Positions 16,762 to 26,176 are shown, numbered from the stretch's first letter. The stretch: 64,000 nt of DNA from an uncultured Roseobacter sp. (GCF_947495025.1 NZ_CANLXG010000001.1:930001-994000); one strand, 5' to 3'. Program-made: numbers and translations. Notes: generated from the sequence alone by a model not told the origin.

Positions 16762-18282
16762 TCAGCTGCCGGTGCCCCGGCCCCGCACCAGACTGGCCCG
16801 CAGGTCCGTCTTGAGCACTTTGCCGTAATTATTCTTTGGCAGGGCATCGACAAAGATGTATTCCCTGGGCCTTTTGAACCGGGCGATGCTTTGCAGGCAA
16901 TGCTGGTCCAGCACATTAGCGGCCACATCACCGACGACAAATGCGACGATCTCCTCACCCCACTCCTCATGGGGCCGGCCAACAACAGACACCTCTGAAA
17001 CATCAGGGTGGCTCTGCAGAACCTCCTCGACTTCACGCGGATACACATTTGACCCACCAGTAATGATCATATCCTTTGACCGGTCCTGCAGGGTTACATA
17101 GCCAGCGGCATCCATGAATCCCATGTCACCTGTCATCAGCCAGCCGTCGCGGAACACCCCTGCCGTCGCCGCAGGATTGTTCCAGTACCCCGGCATAACA
17201 GTGTCACCGCGCACCAGGATCTCTCCATGCTCGCCACATGCAACCTCATGGCCGTCGGGATCCGCTATTTTTACCTCGACCGCGGACTGTGCACGGCCGA
17301 CAGACTGCAGACGGGCCTCCCAGCCCGGGCGGGTGCGGTCCGAAACATCCGCTCGTGAGAGGGCGGTGATGCCCATCGGGCACTCACCCTGCCCATATAT
17401 CTGGATGAATACCGGACCGAAGGTGTCAACCGCCTCGATGATATCCGCATTGTACATCGGCCCGCCGGCATAAACGACGGAGCGCAAGCCGGTGGCCGTC
17501 ACGCCACCTGCGCGCGCTTCACGCGTCATGCGCTGCACCATTGTGGGGGCTGCAAACATCTGCACGCTGCCAAAGTGCTCGCAGAGATCAAATATTTCCG
17601 CAGGGTCAAAACCGCCGGAGGGCGGGCAGACATGCCGTGCGCCGACACGTATGTGCATGATATTGTAAATGCCCGCTCCGTGACTCATGGGCGCCGCGTA
17701 AAGCGTCGCATCCTCCGGCAGTACCGGGTCCGCATCCAGCGGATAACACAGGGCCATCGACATCAGCATACGAAAGGTGATCATCACACCCTTGGGCCTG
17801 CCGGTCGTTCCCGACGTATAGAACAGCCAGGCCAGATCATCAGGTGCCCTGTCCGTTACACGCTCCAGCGGCGCATGTGTCAGAGCAGCGCGATGGTCCT
17901 GCCCCCCGGCGATGACGACACCGTCCTCGACACCCGCCTGCGCAAGTGTTCGCCCGAGATTTTCGGATGTGAAGATCACCTCTGCACCGGAATCGTCGAT
18001 GATAAACGCCGCCTCACGGGCATGCAGGCGCGCATTGATCGGCACGACAGCAGCGCCGGCACACCAGGCGCCGTAGAAGAGAACGAGATACGCGGGGCTG
18101 TTGGGCATGAAAACCGCGACCCGGTCACCGGGTTTGACACCACGGTCTCGCAGCCAGCCGGCGACGGCGAGGGCCTGATCAAAGAACACGCCATAGGTCG
18201 CGACGCAGTCACGCCCCAGAAAGAGCGCCGGACGGTCCGGATCAAGACGCGCTGTTTGCGCCAGCCATTCAGCAAGATTCAT
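16762..18282 (-). CDS. Acyl-CoA synthetase / AMP-dependent ligase
   Basis: This 506-residue protein of the acyl-adenylate family has the P-loop-like motif LFYTSGTTGRPKGVMITF and the A5 region QIYGQGECPMGI. The hinge segment is GWLMTGDMGFMDAAGYVTLQDRSKDMIITGG, here broken over its conserved parts. The C-terminal catalytic lysine lies in NNYGKVLKTDLR. It activates a carboxylic acid with ATP to an acyl-AMP and then an acyl-CoA. I chose the ATG at 18282 with GGGGAGG upstream rather than a codon at 18345. It is on the same strand as the GntR operon, 118 bases upstream of it, with no obvious terminator, so some readthrough is possible. The substrate chain is unknown. Confidence 0.87.
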   Translation of the reverse strand: MNLAEWLAQTARLDPDRPALFLGRDCVATYGVFFDQALAVAGWLRDRGVKPGDRVAVFMPNSPAYLVLFYGAWCAGAAVVPINARLHAREAAFIIDDSGAEVIFTSENLGRTLAQAGVEDGVVIAGGQDHRAALTHAPLERVTDRAPDDLAWLFYTSGTTGRPKGVMITFRMLMSMALCYPLDADPVLPEDATLYAAPMSHGAGIYNIMHIRVGARHVCPPSGGFDPAEIFDLCEHFGSVQMFAAPTMVQRMTREARAGGVTATGLRSVVYAGGPMYNADIIEAVDTFGPVFIQIYGQGECPMGITALSRADVSDRTRPGWEARLQSVGRAQSAVEVKIADPDGHEVACGEHGEILVRGDTVMPGYWNNPAATAGVFRDGWLMTGDMGFMDAAGYVTLQDRSKDMIITGGSNVYPREVEEVLQSHPDVSEVSVVGRPHEEWGEEIVAFVVGDVAANVLDQHCLQSIARFKRPREYIFVDALPKNNYGKVLKTDLRASLVRGRGTGS

Positions 18283-18423
18283 GTGTTGCCTCCCCGGGGC
18301 GCAGGATAAGCCGGGCGCCACGCCGTGCAAGAGGCGGGTTTCCATGGCGTAACCCTTGTCCTATAACGGGCTGGCAGAACAGGGCCGGGACAGACAAGGC
18401 CCGTCGATTGGTTGAGGACTTAC

Positions 18424-18918
18424 ATGACAAAAAAGAACCATGACGCTGATGTGGCCTTTATCCAGGCCCTGGCGGAATTGCTGCGGGAAAACGACCTGAC
18501 GGAACTGCAGGTCAAACGCGACTATGGCGAGGATGACAGCCTCAATGTGCGTGTCAGCCGTCACACTCAGCAGGTTGCGGTGCAGACCGTTGCAGCAGCC
18601 CCCGCCGCCGCGCCGGCACCCGCGACACCGGCAGCGCCCGCCGCCCCGGCATCAGCAACCGAAACCAGTGACCCGGCCGACCTGCCGGGCGCGGTCACGT
18701 CGCCAATGGTTGGCACTGTCTATATGCAGGCCGAACCCGGTGCAGCACCATTTATCAGCGTCGGCGCAAAAGTCGCCGAAGGCGATACGCTGCTGATCGT
18801 CGAAGCGATGAAGACCATGAACCACATCCCGGCACCGCGGTCCGGCACGATCAGACGGATCGTGGTCGAGGACGGCGCGGCTGTGGAATTCGGCACCCCC
18901 CTTGTCATCCTCGAATAG
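18424..18918 (+). CDS. accB: Acetyl-CoA carboxylase biotin carboxyl carrier protein
   Basis: This 164-residue protein carries the biotinyl domain at the C-terminus with VEAMKTMN; the biotinylated lysine is K130. An alanine/proline-rich linker (about residues 55-80) joins it to an N-terminal segment of the usual AccB type ([22 protein letters not shown]). It delivers carboxybiotin from AccC to the carboxyltransferase in fatty-acid synthesis. The ATG at 18424 is preceded by GAGG; the TTG four codons earlier is rejected. accC follows after 11 bases, the normal accBC operon. Confidence 0.95.
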   Translation: MTKKNHDADVAFIQALAELLRENDLTELQVKRDYGEDDSLNVRVSRHTQQVAVQTVAAAPAAAPAPATPAAPAAPASATETSDPADLPGAVTSPMVGTVYMQAEPGAAPFISVGAKVAEGDTLLIVEAMKTMNHIPAPRSGTIRRIVVEDGAAVEFGTPLVILE

Positions 18919-18929
18919 GAGGGCGCGCC

Positions 18930-20282
18930 ATGTTCAGTAAAATCCTGATTGCCAACCGCGGCGAGATCGCGCTGCGCGTTGTGCGCGCCGCACGCGAGAT
19001 GGGTGTGGCCACAGTTGCCGTACACTCGACCGCAGACAGCGATGCAATGCACGTCCGGATGGCGGACGAATCCGTCTGTATCGGCCCCCCGGCCGGCACG
19101 CAGAGCTATCTTTCGATCCCTGCGATCATTTCCGCCTGCGAGATCACCGGCGCAGAGGCGATCCATCCGGGCTATGGATTCCTGTCCGAGAACGCACAGT
19201 TTGTTCAGGTGGTCGAGGATCACGACCTGACATTCATCGGCCCTACTGCGGAACACATCCGCATCATGGGCGACAAGATCACTGCCAAGGACACGATGAA
19301 GAAACTGGGCGTTCCCTGTGTGCCCGGGTCTGACGGGGGTGTTGCGACGCTGGAAGATGCACAGCGTATCGGTGAAGAGATCGGTTACCCGGTCATCATC
19401 AAGGCAACGGCTGGAGGTGGCGGACGCGGCATGAAAGTCGCAAAGAATGCCGCCGAAATGGAAAAAGCCTTTATGACGGCGCGCGCCGAAGGAAAATCCA
19501 ACTTTGGCAACGATGAAGTCTACATCGAGAAATACCTGACCACGCCACGGCACATCGAAATTCAGGTCTTTGGCGACGGCAAGGGCCGCGCGGTGCACCT
19601 GGGCGAGCGGGACTGCTCGCTGCAGCGCCGTCACCAGAAGGTTTTTGAAGAGGCCCCCGGCCCCGCGATATCGCCCGAAGAACGTGCCGCCATCGGCAAG
19701 ACCTGTGCCGAAGCGGTGGCGCGCATCAATTATATCGGCGCCGGCACCATCGAGTTTCTCTATGAGAACGGCGAGTTCTACTTCATCGAAATGAACACGC
19801 GCTTGCAGGTGGAACACCCGGTGACCGAGGCCATCTTTGGTGTGGATCTCGTGCGCGAGCAAATCCGTGTTGCCTCCGGCATGGATATGTCCTTTGTGCA
19901 GGAGGATCTGACAATCAACGGCCATGCCATTGAAGTCCGCATCAACGCGGAAAAGTTGCCCAACTTCTCGCCCTGCCCGGGCAGGATCACGCAGTATCAT
20001 GCGCCGGGCGGTCTGGGCGTTCGGATGGATTCCGCGCTCTATGATGGCTATTCGATCCCGCCCTATTACGACAGTCTGATTGGCAAGCTGATCGTGCATG
20101 GCCGCGACCGGACGGAGGCACTGGCACGGCTGAAACGCGCGCTGGGTGAACTGATTGTAGATGGCGTCGATACAACAGTGCCGCTGTTCCACGCTCTGCT
20201 CGAAGAGGAAGCGGTGTTGTCCGGTGGCTACAATATCCACTGGCTGGAGCATTGGCTCGAAACCAATCTCGGCGACGGCTGA
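18930..20282 (+). CDS. accC: Acetyl-CoA carboxylase biotin carboxylase subunit
   Basis: This 450-residue ATP-grasp enzyme starts with the canonical [20 protein letters not shown]. It has the ATP-binding glycine loop [13 protein letters not shown] and the catalytic segment [16 protein letters not shown], with the carboxylase-typical C-terminal domain, and its length matches the family norm. It carboxylates the biotin on AccB with bicarbonate and ATP. It is co-transcribed with accB upstream and aat follows 12 bases later. Confidence 0.96.
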   Translation: MFSKILIANRGEIALRVVRAAREMGVATVAVHSTADSDAMHVRMADESVCIGPPAGTQSYLSIPAIISACEITGAEAIHPGYGFLSENAQFVQVVEDHDLTFIGPTAEHIRIMGDKITAKDTMKKLGVPCVPGSDGGVATLEDAQRIGEEIGYPVIIKATAGGGGRGMKVAKNAAEMEKAFMTARAEGKSNFGNDEVYIEKYLTTPRHIEIQVFGDGKGRAVHLGERDCSLQRRHQKVFEEAPGPAISPEERAAIGKTCAEAVARINYIGAGTIEFLYENGEFYFIEMNTRLQVEHPVTEAIFGVDLVREQIRVASGMDMSFVQEDLTINGHAIEVRINAEKLPNFSPCPGRITQYHAPGGLGVRMDSALYDGYSIPPYYDSLIGKLIVHGRDRTEALARLKRALGELIVDGVDTTVPLFHALLEEEAVLSGGYNIHWLEHWLETNLGDG

Positions 20283-20294
20283 CGCGGGGCTGCA

Positions 20295-20927
20295 ATGCAG
20301 CTGACACCGGAAGTACTGATGCAGGGTTACGCTTCGGGGATTTTCCCGATGGCCGAGCACCGGCACGACCACGAGGTTTTCTGGGTCGACCCGCGGCGGC
20401 GCGGGATCCTGCCGCTGGACGGGTTTCACGTGTCCCGGTCGCTGCGACGGGCAATGCGCCGCAGTGCCTTCACGGTGACCATCAACGAGGACTTTGCCGG
20501 TGTGGTCGATGCCTGTGCGGACCGGCCGGACACCTGGATCAATGATACTATCCGCGGGCTGTATCTGGCGCTTCGGTCACGGGGTCAGGCACATTCGCTC
20601 GAGGTGCGCGACGCAGGTGAACTGGTGGGCGGCGTCTATGGCGTAGTCCTCGGGGCCGCCTTTTTCGGGGAAAGTATGTTTTCACGGCGAACCAATGCGT
20701 CGAAAATCGCACTGGCCTGCCTGGTGGACCGCCTGAAGGATGGTGGTTTTCAGCTCTTTGACACGCAGTTTCTCACAGCACATCTGGCCTCTCTCGGTGC
20801 TGTGGAGATTTCGCGGGCGCAGTACCGGTCAAAACTTTTTGAAGCCAGAAATGCGGATGCGGACTTTCTGGCGCCACCCGTACGTAGTCTTTATGATGTG
20901 GCGCACCGCATGACCCAGATGTCATAG
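20295..20927 (+). CDS. aat: Leucyl/phenylalanyl-tRNA--protein transferase
   Basis: This 210-residue protein has the Aat hallmarks YASGIFPMAE, FWVDPRRRGILPL, TWINDTIRGLYLAL and GAAFFGESMFSRRTNASKIAL. It transfers Leu or Phe from tRNA to N-terminal basic residues, marking proteins for the ClpS/ClpAP N-degron route. It is the third gene after accB and accC, the standard alphaproteobacterial order. Its last 37 bases overlap the convergent DUF2155 gene. Confidence 0.95.
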   Translation: MQLTPEVLMQGYASGIFPMAEHRHDHEVFWVDPRRRGILPLDGFHVSRSLRRAMRRSAFTVTINEDFAGVVDACADRPDTWINDTIRGLYLALRSRGQAHSLEVRDAGELVGGVYGVVLGAAFFGESMFSRRTNASKIALACLVDRLKDGGFQLFDTQFLTAHLASLGAVEISRAQYRSKLFEARNADADFLAPPVRSLYDVAHRMTQMS

Positions 20928-21250
20928 CGCGCGTGATCCATCGCCGACAGAGCCGGGGTCGAGGCAATCATCCAGCCTTCAAAGACCTCTTCGTCCCGCA
21001 GGACATCGCGAATTTCCAAAGCTGCAAATGCATCGCCCGCAGGGTTGCCGACCGGATATCTGCAGGAGGTCAGTGAAATCCGCAGATCACCAAAGCTGGC
21101 GGTCTGACCCACAGGAAGTTCGATATCAAAAACGAGACCATTGATCTTGTCGAGGCCACGCAGCACAACCCCAGGCGCATCTGTCGCGGCCTGCTGAGCC
21201 GGCACCGGCGCCGCACCGAGCAGGAGTGCCAGAGCTGCCGCCCGTATCAT
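20891..21250 (-). CDS. DUF2155 family periplasmic protein
   Basis: This 119-residue protein has a short signal peptide (AAALALLLGAAPVPAQQA) followed by the DUF2155 core: VVLRGLDKINGLVFDIELPVGQTASFGDLRISLTSCRYP, here noted by its start and end motifs, and EVFEGWMIASTPALSAMDHARYDIWVM. The function is not established. Genes of this family sit beside mlaD-like and NDUFA12 genes in many Alphaproteobacteria, which suggests an envelope role. It overlaps the MlaD gene by four bases and the convergent aat gene by 37 bases. Confidence 0.85.
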   Translation of the reverse strand: MIRAAALALLLGAAPVPAQQAATDAPGVVLRGLDKINGLVFDIELPVGQTASFGDLRISLTSCRYPVGNPAGDAFAALEIRDVLRDEEVFEGWMIASTPALSAMDHARYDIWVMRCATS

Positions 21251-21693
21251 TCCGCCTGGCCGCTCACAAACTTCAGCAACAGGCTGATCAGACTGACTGC
21301 GCCCTGCGTGTCTTCGATTGAATCGCCCTCTGCATAGAAGAATGGTGAACCGCCGGGAACAATCTCAACGAAGTTACCGCCAAGAAGACCCTCGGACGAT
21401 ATCACGATGGCGCTGTCATCAGGAATTTCGATACCGCGCTGGACAGACACCGTTGTGTCTGCGCGATAGGTCTCGGGGTTCAGAACAACCTCTGTCACAG
21501 AACCCACGCGCACGCCCGCAAGGCGTACGTCCGTTCCTACGCTCACGCCTTCGAGGCTCCGGAAACTGGCCTCCAGCGGATAGGTCTGTGCCCCGCCGGA
21601 AAATCCGGACACCTGGCCTGCATAGACCACAAAGGCAACTGCAGCGGCGAGGACGGCAGCCCCCGTCAGGACTTCGGTCGTATTCTCAGACAT
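21247..21693 (-). CDS. mlaD: MlaD-type lipid transport substrate-binding protein
   Basis: This 148-residue protein has one N-terminal membrane helix (VLTGAAVLAAAVAFVVYAG). An MCE domain follows: YPLEASFRSLEGVSVGTDVRLAGVRVGSV, given by its ends, and SSEGLLGGNFVEIVPGG. As in the Mla system it would form a periplasmic hexameric ring moving phospholipids between membranes. The other mla genes are not adjacent, as is usual in this group. It overlaps the DUF2155 gene by four bases and starts six bases after the NDUFA12 stop, so the three genes form one unit. Confidence 0.9.
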   Translation of the reverse strand: MSENTTEVLTGAAVLAAAVAFVVYAGQVSGFSGGAQTYPLEASFRSLEGVSVGTDVRLAGVRVGSVTEVVLNPETYRADTTVSVQRGIEIPDDSAIVISSEGLLGGNFVEIVPGGSPFFYAEGDSIEDTQGAVSLISLLLKFVSGQAE

Positions 21694-21699
21694 TGGTGC

Positions 21700-22083
21700 T
21701 TACTCCGGCGTCCAGGCCTCATAGTCCCGGCGCGGGGCAGGATCGCCCCGGCGGATTGACCCTGCAGGGGCGTAGGCGAGCGCCGTGCCGGTCAGATTTT
21801 CCTGGTGGGGTTTTTCCCAGACCTTGTGCGTCAGAGGGGCATCCGTAGGCGGCTCATCCCAGGTGTGATGCAGCCAGCCGTGCCAGTCCGGATCGACCCG
21901 GCTTGCCTCGGCTTCGCCATTGTAGATCACCCAGCGGCGCGACTTGTCCCTGTTTTCATAAAAAACATTGCCCTGGCTGTCCTCGCCGACCTTGATGCCG
22001 TGGCGCGAAGTCCAGAGCTGCGTGTTCAGCGTCTGGCCGTTCCACCAGGTCACGGCGCGCAGCAATGTGTTCAGAATGCCCAT
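21700..22083 (-). CDS. NADH:ubiquinone oxidoreductase NDUFA12-type accessory subunit
   Basis: This 127-residue protein has the NDUFA12 core: [23 protein letters not shown], given by its ends, GNVFYENRD and [23 protein letters not shown], and the PPT-containing segment [18 protein letters not shown]. It is an accessory subunit of alphaproteobacterial complex I shared with mitochondria. I chose the ATG at 22083 because the family starts with MG-L-hydrophobic; the GTG at 22104 is an alternative. It is first in the unit with mlaD and DUF2155. Confidence 0.92.
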   Translation of the reverse strand: MGILNTLLRAVTWWNGQTLNTQLWTSRHGIKVGEDSQGNVFYENRDKSRRWVIYNGEAEASRVDPDWHGWLHHTWDEPPTDAPLTHKVWEKPHQENLTGTALAYAPAGSIRRGDPAPRRDYEAWTPE

Positions 22084-22181
22084 GGGTATAATCTCCGCTC
22101 GCACTGTTGTCTCACATATGGCTGATCAGGCCGCAAAGGTCCAGCGGCATAGACGGCCAGACCTGCGGCTTTCTGCCCGTA

Positions 22182-22553
22182 TCAGCCTGCGCCCGGCAGC
22201 AGGGCTGTAACTTCGATTTCGATGCGGTATTTCGAATCGATCAGGCCACATTCGATCATCGTTGTGACCGGAGGATTGTCGGCAAAAGCGTCGCGCAGGA
22301 TCGGCCAGCAGGGTTCGAACTCGGCCCGGTCAGGCAGCATGTAGGTCACACGGACCACATCGGCAAAGCTGCAACCGGCCTCTGAGAGCGCGTTTCCGAT
22401 AACACCGAGAGCTGAGCGGCACTGGTCGGTAACGTTGTCACCCTGACCGACACAGCCGGCCACATGGACCCATCCGCCCGCGACGACGGCCCTGCAATAG
22501 CCAATCTTCTGTTCAAATTCTCCGCCCGAATGAATGCGTGTGATGCCCATCAT
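22182..22553 (-). CDS. Rid-family (YjgF/YER057c) protein lacking the imine-deaminase arginine
   Basis: This 123-residue Rid-family protein has the family segments [25 protein letters not shown] and the terminal [11 protein letters not shown]. True RidA has an arginine in the ARSCVEVARLP stretch that binds the carboxylate of 2-aminoacrylate. Here the equivalent stretch reads [11 protein letters not shown], with threonine instead. It therefore belongs to a Rid4-7-like group with unknown activity. It stands alone, with no obvious operon partner. Confidence 0.8.
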   Translation of the reverse strand: MMGITRIHSGGEFEQKIGYCRAVVAGGWVHVAGCVGQGDNVTDQCRSALGVIGNALSEAGCSFADVVRVTYMLPDRAEFEPCWPILRDAFADNPPVTTMIECGLIDSKYRIEIEVTALLPGAG

Positions 22554-22660
22554 GCCCCCACTTTGGTATTTACGTTCATCGCCGGGAAATACCGGCGTTA
22601 TGCATGCGCGCTGCCTGCAAAGTCACAGCGGTTTCATACTGCGGTATCACGCCAGACGGA

Positions 22661-22697
22661 ATCGCAAAAGGCAGGTCACAGACCTGCCTTTTGCGAT
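22661..22697 (-). terminator. Terminator after clpX (perfect 17-bp stem)
   Basis: ATCGCAAAAGGCAGGTC (22661-22677) is perfectly complementary to 22681-22697 around a three-base loop. The core GGCAGGTC/GACCTGCC is flanked by A4 and T4 tracts, the layout of a rho-independent terminator. It lies 26 bases past the clpX stop on the minus strand. The symmetry means it could also act on plus-strand transcripts. Confidence 0.8.
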
Positions 22698-22722
22698 TTC
22701 TTTTCAGCTTTTGCCCGAAAGA

Positions 22723-23988
22723 TCAGCCCGCGCTGGCGGGAGCCTTTTCGGCATCGGCATGGATCATGAGAGGTGCCGCGTCGGAATTCACCGCTTCTTC
22801 GTTCACAACCACTTCGGTCACCGAGTCGAGGCCCGGAAGTTCAAACATCGTGTCGAGCAGAATGTCCTCGAGGATAGACCGCAGGCCCCGCGCACCGGTC
22901 TTGCGTTCGATGGCGCGTTTGGCGATGGCCATCAGCGCATCGTCCGTGAAGCTGAGCTGTGTATCCTCAAGCTCGAACAGACGCTGGTACTGTTTGACCA
23001 GAGCGTTTTTCGGCTGGGTCAGGATTGTGACCAGCGCGTCCTCATCCAGATCCTCCAGCGTTGCCAGAACCGGAAGGCGACCGACGAATTCAGGGATCAG
23101 ACCGAATTTCAGCAGATCCTCTGGCTCAAGATCTGTAAAGATTTCTCCTACACCGCGTTCGTCATTGTCGCGGACGTCGGCACCAAAGCCCATGGCCGAG
23201 CCCTTGCCGCGTGCGGCGATGATTTTGTCCAGACCGGCGAATGCGCCCCCGCAGATAAACAGGATGTTGGTGGTGTCCACCTGCAGGAATTCCTGCTGCG
23301 GATGTTTGCGCCCGCCCTGAGGCGGAACCGAGGCAACGGTACCTTCCATCAGCTTGAGCAGCGCCTGCTGCACGCCCTCTCCGGATACGTCGCGGGTGAT
23401 CGAGGGGTTCTCGGACTTGCGCGTGATCTTGTCGACCTCGTCAATGTAGACGATGCCGCGCTGCGCACGCTCCACGTTATATTCAGATGCCTGCAGCAGT
23501 TTGAGAATGATGTTCTCGACATCTTCGCCCACATAGCCGGCTTCGGTGAGCGTTGTCGCGTCTGCCATCGTGAACGGCACATCGAGAATGCGCGCCAGCG
23601 TCTGCGCCAGAAGCGTTTTGCCGCAGCCCGTTGGACCGATCAGCAGAATATTGGACTTCGCCAGCTCGATATCGCCGCCCTTCTGGGCGTGATTGAGCCG
23701 TTTGTAGTGGTTGTGCACCGCAACCGAGAGCACGCGCTTGGCCATCGCCTGGCCAATCACATAATCATCAAGGACCTCGCAGATGTCCTTGGGCGTCGGG
23801 ACGCCGTCGGTTGCCTTGAGCCCGGAGGCCTTGGTCTCTTCACGGATGATATCCATACAGAGCTCGACGCATTCGTCGCAGATGAATACCGTTGGTCCGG
23901 CGATCAGTTTGCGCACCTCGTGCTGGCTCTTGCCGCAGAAACTGCAATAGAGCGTATTCTTACTGTCGCCGCTCGAATTTGTAGCCAT
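22723..23988 (-). CDS. clpX: ClpXP protease ATPase subunit ClpX
   Basis: This 421-residue AAA+ unfoldase has the N-terminal zinc-binding domain with four cysteines ([11 protein letters not shown] and ICDECVELC). Walker A is [18 protein letters not shown], Walker B is [11 protein letters not shown], and the C-terminal ClpX domain contains [18 protein letters not shown] and [20 protein letters not shown]. It recognises and unfolds substrates for ClpP. It lies 139 bases downstream of clpP on the same strand, with a hairpin between them and a terminator after it. Confidence 0.97.
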   Translation of the reverse strand: MATNSSGDSKNTLYCSFCGKSQHEVRKLIAGPTVFICDECVELCMDIIREETKASGLKATDGVPTPKDICEVLDDYVIGQAMAKRVLSVAVHNHYKRLNHAQKGGDIELAKSNILLIGPTGCGKTLLAQTLARILDVPFTMADATTLTEAGYVGEDVENIILKLLQASEYNVERAQRGIVYIDEVDKITRKSENPSITRDVSGEGVQQALLKLMEGTVASVPPQGGRKHPQQEFLQVDTTNILFICGGAFAGLDKIIAARGKGSAMGFGADVRDNDERGVGEIFTDLEPEDLLKFGLIPEFVGRLPVLATLEDLDEDALVTILTQPKNALVKQYQRLFELEDTQLSFTDDALMAIAKRAIERKTGARGLRSILEDILLDTMFELPGLDSVTEVVVNEEAVNSDAAPLMIHADAEKAPASAG

Positions 23989-24014
23989 GTCAACCCTTTC
24001 AGGTCCTGGGTGTC

Positions 24015-24048
24015 GTCCGGTATGCCTGTGACGCAGGCAGTACCGGAC
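24015..24048 (-). promoter_or_regulatory. clpP-clpX intergenic hairpin
   Basis: GTCCGGTATGCCTG (24015-24028) pairs with CAGGCAGTACCGGAC (24034-24048) with one bulged base. It lies in the 139-base spacer between clpP and clpX. No T-run follows on the minus strand, so it is more likely an RNA-processing or attenuation element allowing unequal clpP and clpX expression. Confidence 0.5.
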
Positions 24049-24127
24049 CCTTTATGCCAGCTTAAGCCAGCGCTGACAGGTCCACAATCGCTAATTGGTA
24101 AACTCAGTGTGCACCCGCCGGCTTTGC

Positions 24128-24754
24128 TCAGCTGTCGTCATCTGCCTTGCCGCGGCTTTCGACAATCTCGTCGATCAGTCCGAAATCCTTTGCTTCCTCA
24201 GGCGACATGAAGTTATCGCGCTCAAGCGCGGCCTCGACCTTTTTCAGTGTCTGGCCTGTGTGTTTCACATAGATTTCATTCAGCCGGTCCTTGAGCTTCT
24301 GGGTCTCGGCCGCGTGGATCATGATATCTGTGGCCTGTCCCTGATAGCCGCCCGAGGGCTGGTGAACCATGACGCGCGAGTTCGGCAGCGAGAAACGCAT
24401 GCCGTTTTCGCCGGCTGTCAGCAGCAGCGAACCCATGGAGGCCGCCTGGCCGATCACCAGCGTCGACACCTTGGGTTTGATGTACTGCATGGTGTCGTAA
24501 ATCGACAGACCGGATGTCACAACGCCGCCCGGGCTGTTGATATACATGGAGATTTCCTTGGAGGGGTTTTCGGCCTCCAGGTGCAGCAACTGGGCCACAA
24601 TAAGCGACGACATGCCGTCGTGCACGGGGCCGTTGAGGAAGATGATCCGCTCTTTGAGCAGACGCGAGAAAATGTCATAGGCGCGCTCGCCCCGGCTGGT
24701 CTGTTCGACCACCATGGGAACAAGGTTCATATAGGTTTCAATGGGATCTTTCAT
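24128..24754 (-). CDS. clpP: ATP-dependent Clp protease proteolytic subunit
   Basis: This 208-residue serine protease has the catalytic serine S106 in [11 protein letters not shown], histidine H131 in VMVHQPSGG and aspartate D180 in [12 protein letters not shown]. The N-terminus [20 protein letters not shown] is canonical. I chose the ATG at 24754 because ClpP proteins of this group begin with M-[KR]-DP-[IV]-ETYMNLVP; the ATG at 24790 would add 12 unusual residues. It forms the double-ring peptidase chamber used by ClpX, and probably ClpA. Confidence 0.96.
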   Translation of the reverse strand: MKDPIETYMNLVPMVVEQTSRGERAYDIFSRLLKERIIFLNGPVHDGMSSLIVAQLLHLEAENPSKEISMYINSPGGVVTSGLSIYDTMQYIKPKVSTLVIGQAASMGSLLLTAGENGMRFSLPNSRVMVHQPSGGYQGQATDIMIHAAETQKLKDRLNEIYVKHTGQTLKKVEAALERDNFMSPEEAKDFGLIDEIVESRGKADDDS

Positions 24755-24811
24755 GTGGGATGCCTGTCTGCTGTTGTCAGAGGGGACCATACCCGACTGA
24801 CCGTTGATGAA

Positions 24812-24840
24812 ACATTAGTATCGCCGTCGGGGGGCTGCAA
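24812..24840 (-). promoter_or_regulatory. Possible sigma-70-type promoter for clpP
   Basis: On the minus strand TTGCAG (24840-24835) is followed 17 bases later by TAATGT (24817-24812), a reasonable -35/-10 pair about 60 bases upstream of the clpP start. Heat-shock control would be expected for clpP but I do not see a convincing RpoH box. Position and spacing are the only evidence. Confidence 0.3.
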
Positions 24841-24905
24841 GGGGGCCACCACGAAACTTGCCACTCTGCGTTGAACTGCGGACGGCGGGCGCCAGGTAGG
24901 GAGCC

Positions 24906-26111
24906 ATGACAGCCCTGACCCTTTTTCCACCCGACCGGACCGCAGCACTGGAACGCCTCGCAGCCTTTGCGCCGAAGGCCGGGCGCGACTATGCCGCACG
25001 ACGCAATTACGACCATGGACCTGGTGCTCATACGTCAGTGTCCACTTTGTCTCCATGGCTGCGATGCCGGCTCATCACCGAAGAGGAAGTCATTCGCACG
25101 GTTCTGGGCCGGCACAGCCTGGCCACGGCCGAAAAGTTCATTCAGGAGGTCTTCTGGCGTACGTACTGGAAGGGCTGGCTGCAGTTGCGTCCGTCAGTCT
25201 GGGATCAGTACCGAACTGATCTGCGCCGTCGCCATGACGACGTGCAGACCCAGAGCGGACTGCGCGACCGCTGGGAGGCTGCATGCAGTGGTGCCACAGA
25301 GATCAGATGTTTCGATTTCTGGGCCCGCGAACTGAGGGAAACAGGATATCTGCATAACCACGCACGGATGTGGTTTGCCTCGATCTGGATTTTCACGCTG
25401 GAACTGCCCTGGGAACTTGGGGCCGATTTCTTTTTGCGTCACCTGCTGGACGGAGATCCGGCGTCAAATACGCTGAGCTGGCGCTGGGTTGCGGGCATAC
25501 AGACCCCGGGCAAGACATACCTCGCCCGGACCAGCAATATATCAAAATTCACAGAAGGCCGTTTTCACCCCCGATGGCAGCTGGCGGGCGAGGCACGGGC
25601 CATCGAGGCCCCTGCCCCGCCGGCGGCGGGCATCCTGCCCCCGCCAGACACGCCGCGGCCGGGCCTGCGGAGCGGATTTCTGCTGCACGAAGACGACCTG
25701 AGCCCCGGTTTTGCGCTTGAAAATACTGACCTGATCGCTGCCGCGGTACTGGCCCCTCAGACGGGGTTCAGCCCCCTGCATCCGGCGCCACATGTCGCAG
25801 GGTTTCGGACCGCTGCGGCAAAAGACGCCGCAGAACGCTGGGCCGGCCGGATCGGGAGCGCTCCGACACCAGTTACAGACGCACAGGCCCTTGAGAACTG
25901 GGCTGCTGCAGAGAACCTGGAGCAGATCATCACACCACGCGCGCCGGTCGGACCGGTGGCAGACTGTCTGGCCACACTGGCTTCGCGGCCTGATGCTCCA
26001 CGGATCGCTCAGATCACGAGAGACTACGATCAGCGGGCATGGCCACATGCCACCCGCGGCTTTTTCCCGTTCCGCAAACACATCCCGGAACTGGTCGACG
26101 CACTCGCCTGA
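24906..26111 (+). CDS. Cryptochrome/photolyase-like FAD-binding protein with unusual domain order
   Basis: This 401-residue protein starts directly with the photolyase FAD domain (about residues 1-215), with no N-terminal antenna domain. Family motifs include STLSPWLRCRLITEEEV, FIQEVFWRTYWKGWLQ, GYLHNHARMWFASIWIF, NTLSWRWVAG and SNISKFTEGRF. A 150-residue C-terminal part follows after a proline-rich linker (about 230-250). Its alternating hydrophobic and helical pattern (LIAAAVLAP, KDAAERWAGRIG, ALENWAAAENLEQIITP, WPHATRGFFPFRKHIPEL) could be an alpha/beta domain placed after, rather than before, the FAD domain. It may be a light sensor or repair enzyme; activity is unproven. The ATG is preceded by TAGGGAG and the gene is divergent from clpP. 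Confidence 0.8.
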   Translation: MTALTLFPPDRTAALERLAAFAPKAGRDYAARRNYDHGPGAHTSVSTLSPWLRCRLITEEEVIRTVLGRHSLATAEKFIQEVFWRTYWKGWLQLRPSVWDQYRTDLRRRHDDVQTQSGLRDRWEAACSGATEIRCFDFWARELRETGYLHNHARMWFASIWIFTLELPWELGADFFLRHLLDGDPASNTLSWRWVAGIQTPGKTYLARTSNISKFTEGRFHPRWQLAGEARAIEAPAPPAAGILPPPDTPRPGLRSGFLLHEDDLSPGFALENTDLIAAAVLAPQTGFSPLHPAPHVAGFRTAAAKDAAERWAGRIGSAPTPVTDAQALENWAAAENLEQIITPRAPVGPVADCLATLASRPDAPRIAQITRDYDQRAWPHATRGFFPFRKHIPELVDALA

Positions 26112-26159
26112 AAGACTTGCAAACGCCTGCAGTTCCCGACAAAGTTGTATGGGGGCAGA

Positions 26160-26176
26160 TGTCATACAGACGTCAT
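26160..26176 (+). promoter_or_regulatory. Pho-box-like direct repeat upstream of phoX
   Basis: TGTCATACAGA followed by CGTCATCAGAA forms two 11-base direct repeats with TGTCAT and CGTCAT cores spaced one helical turn apart. This is the arrangement bound by PhoB (CTGTCAT-N4-CTGTCAT). It lies about 90 bases before the PhoX start. It supports phosphate-starvation control of the phosphatase. Confidence 0.6.

Noticed and set aside
18720..20429. 569-residue open frame on the minus strand opposite accC
   Set aside because: It is a GC-bias shadow: the opposite frame encodes a textbook AccC with all motifs, and this frame has no recognisable domain.
22534..24210. 558-residue open frame on the plus strand opposite clpX
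   Set aside because: The minus-strand ClpX is certain, and the plus frame has the Arg/His/Val-rich composition typical of antisense frames in high-GC DNA.
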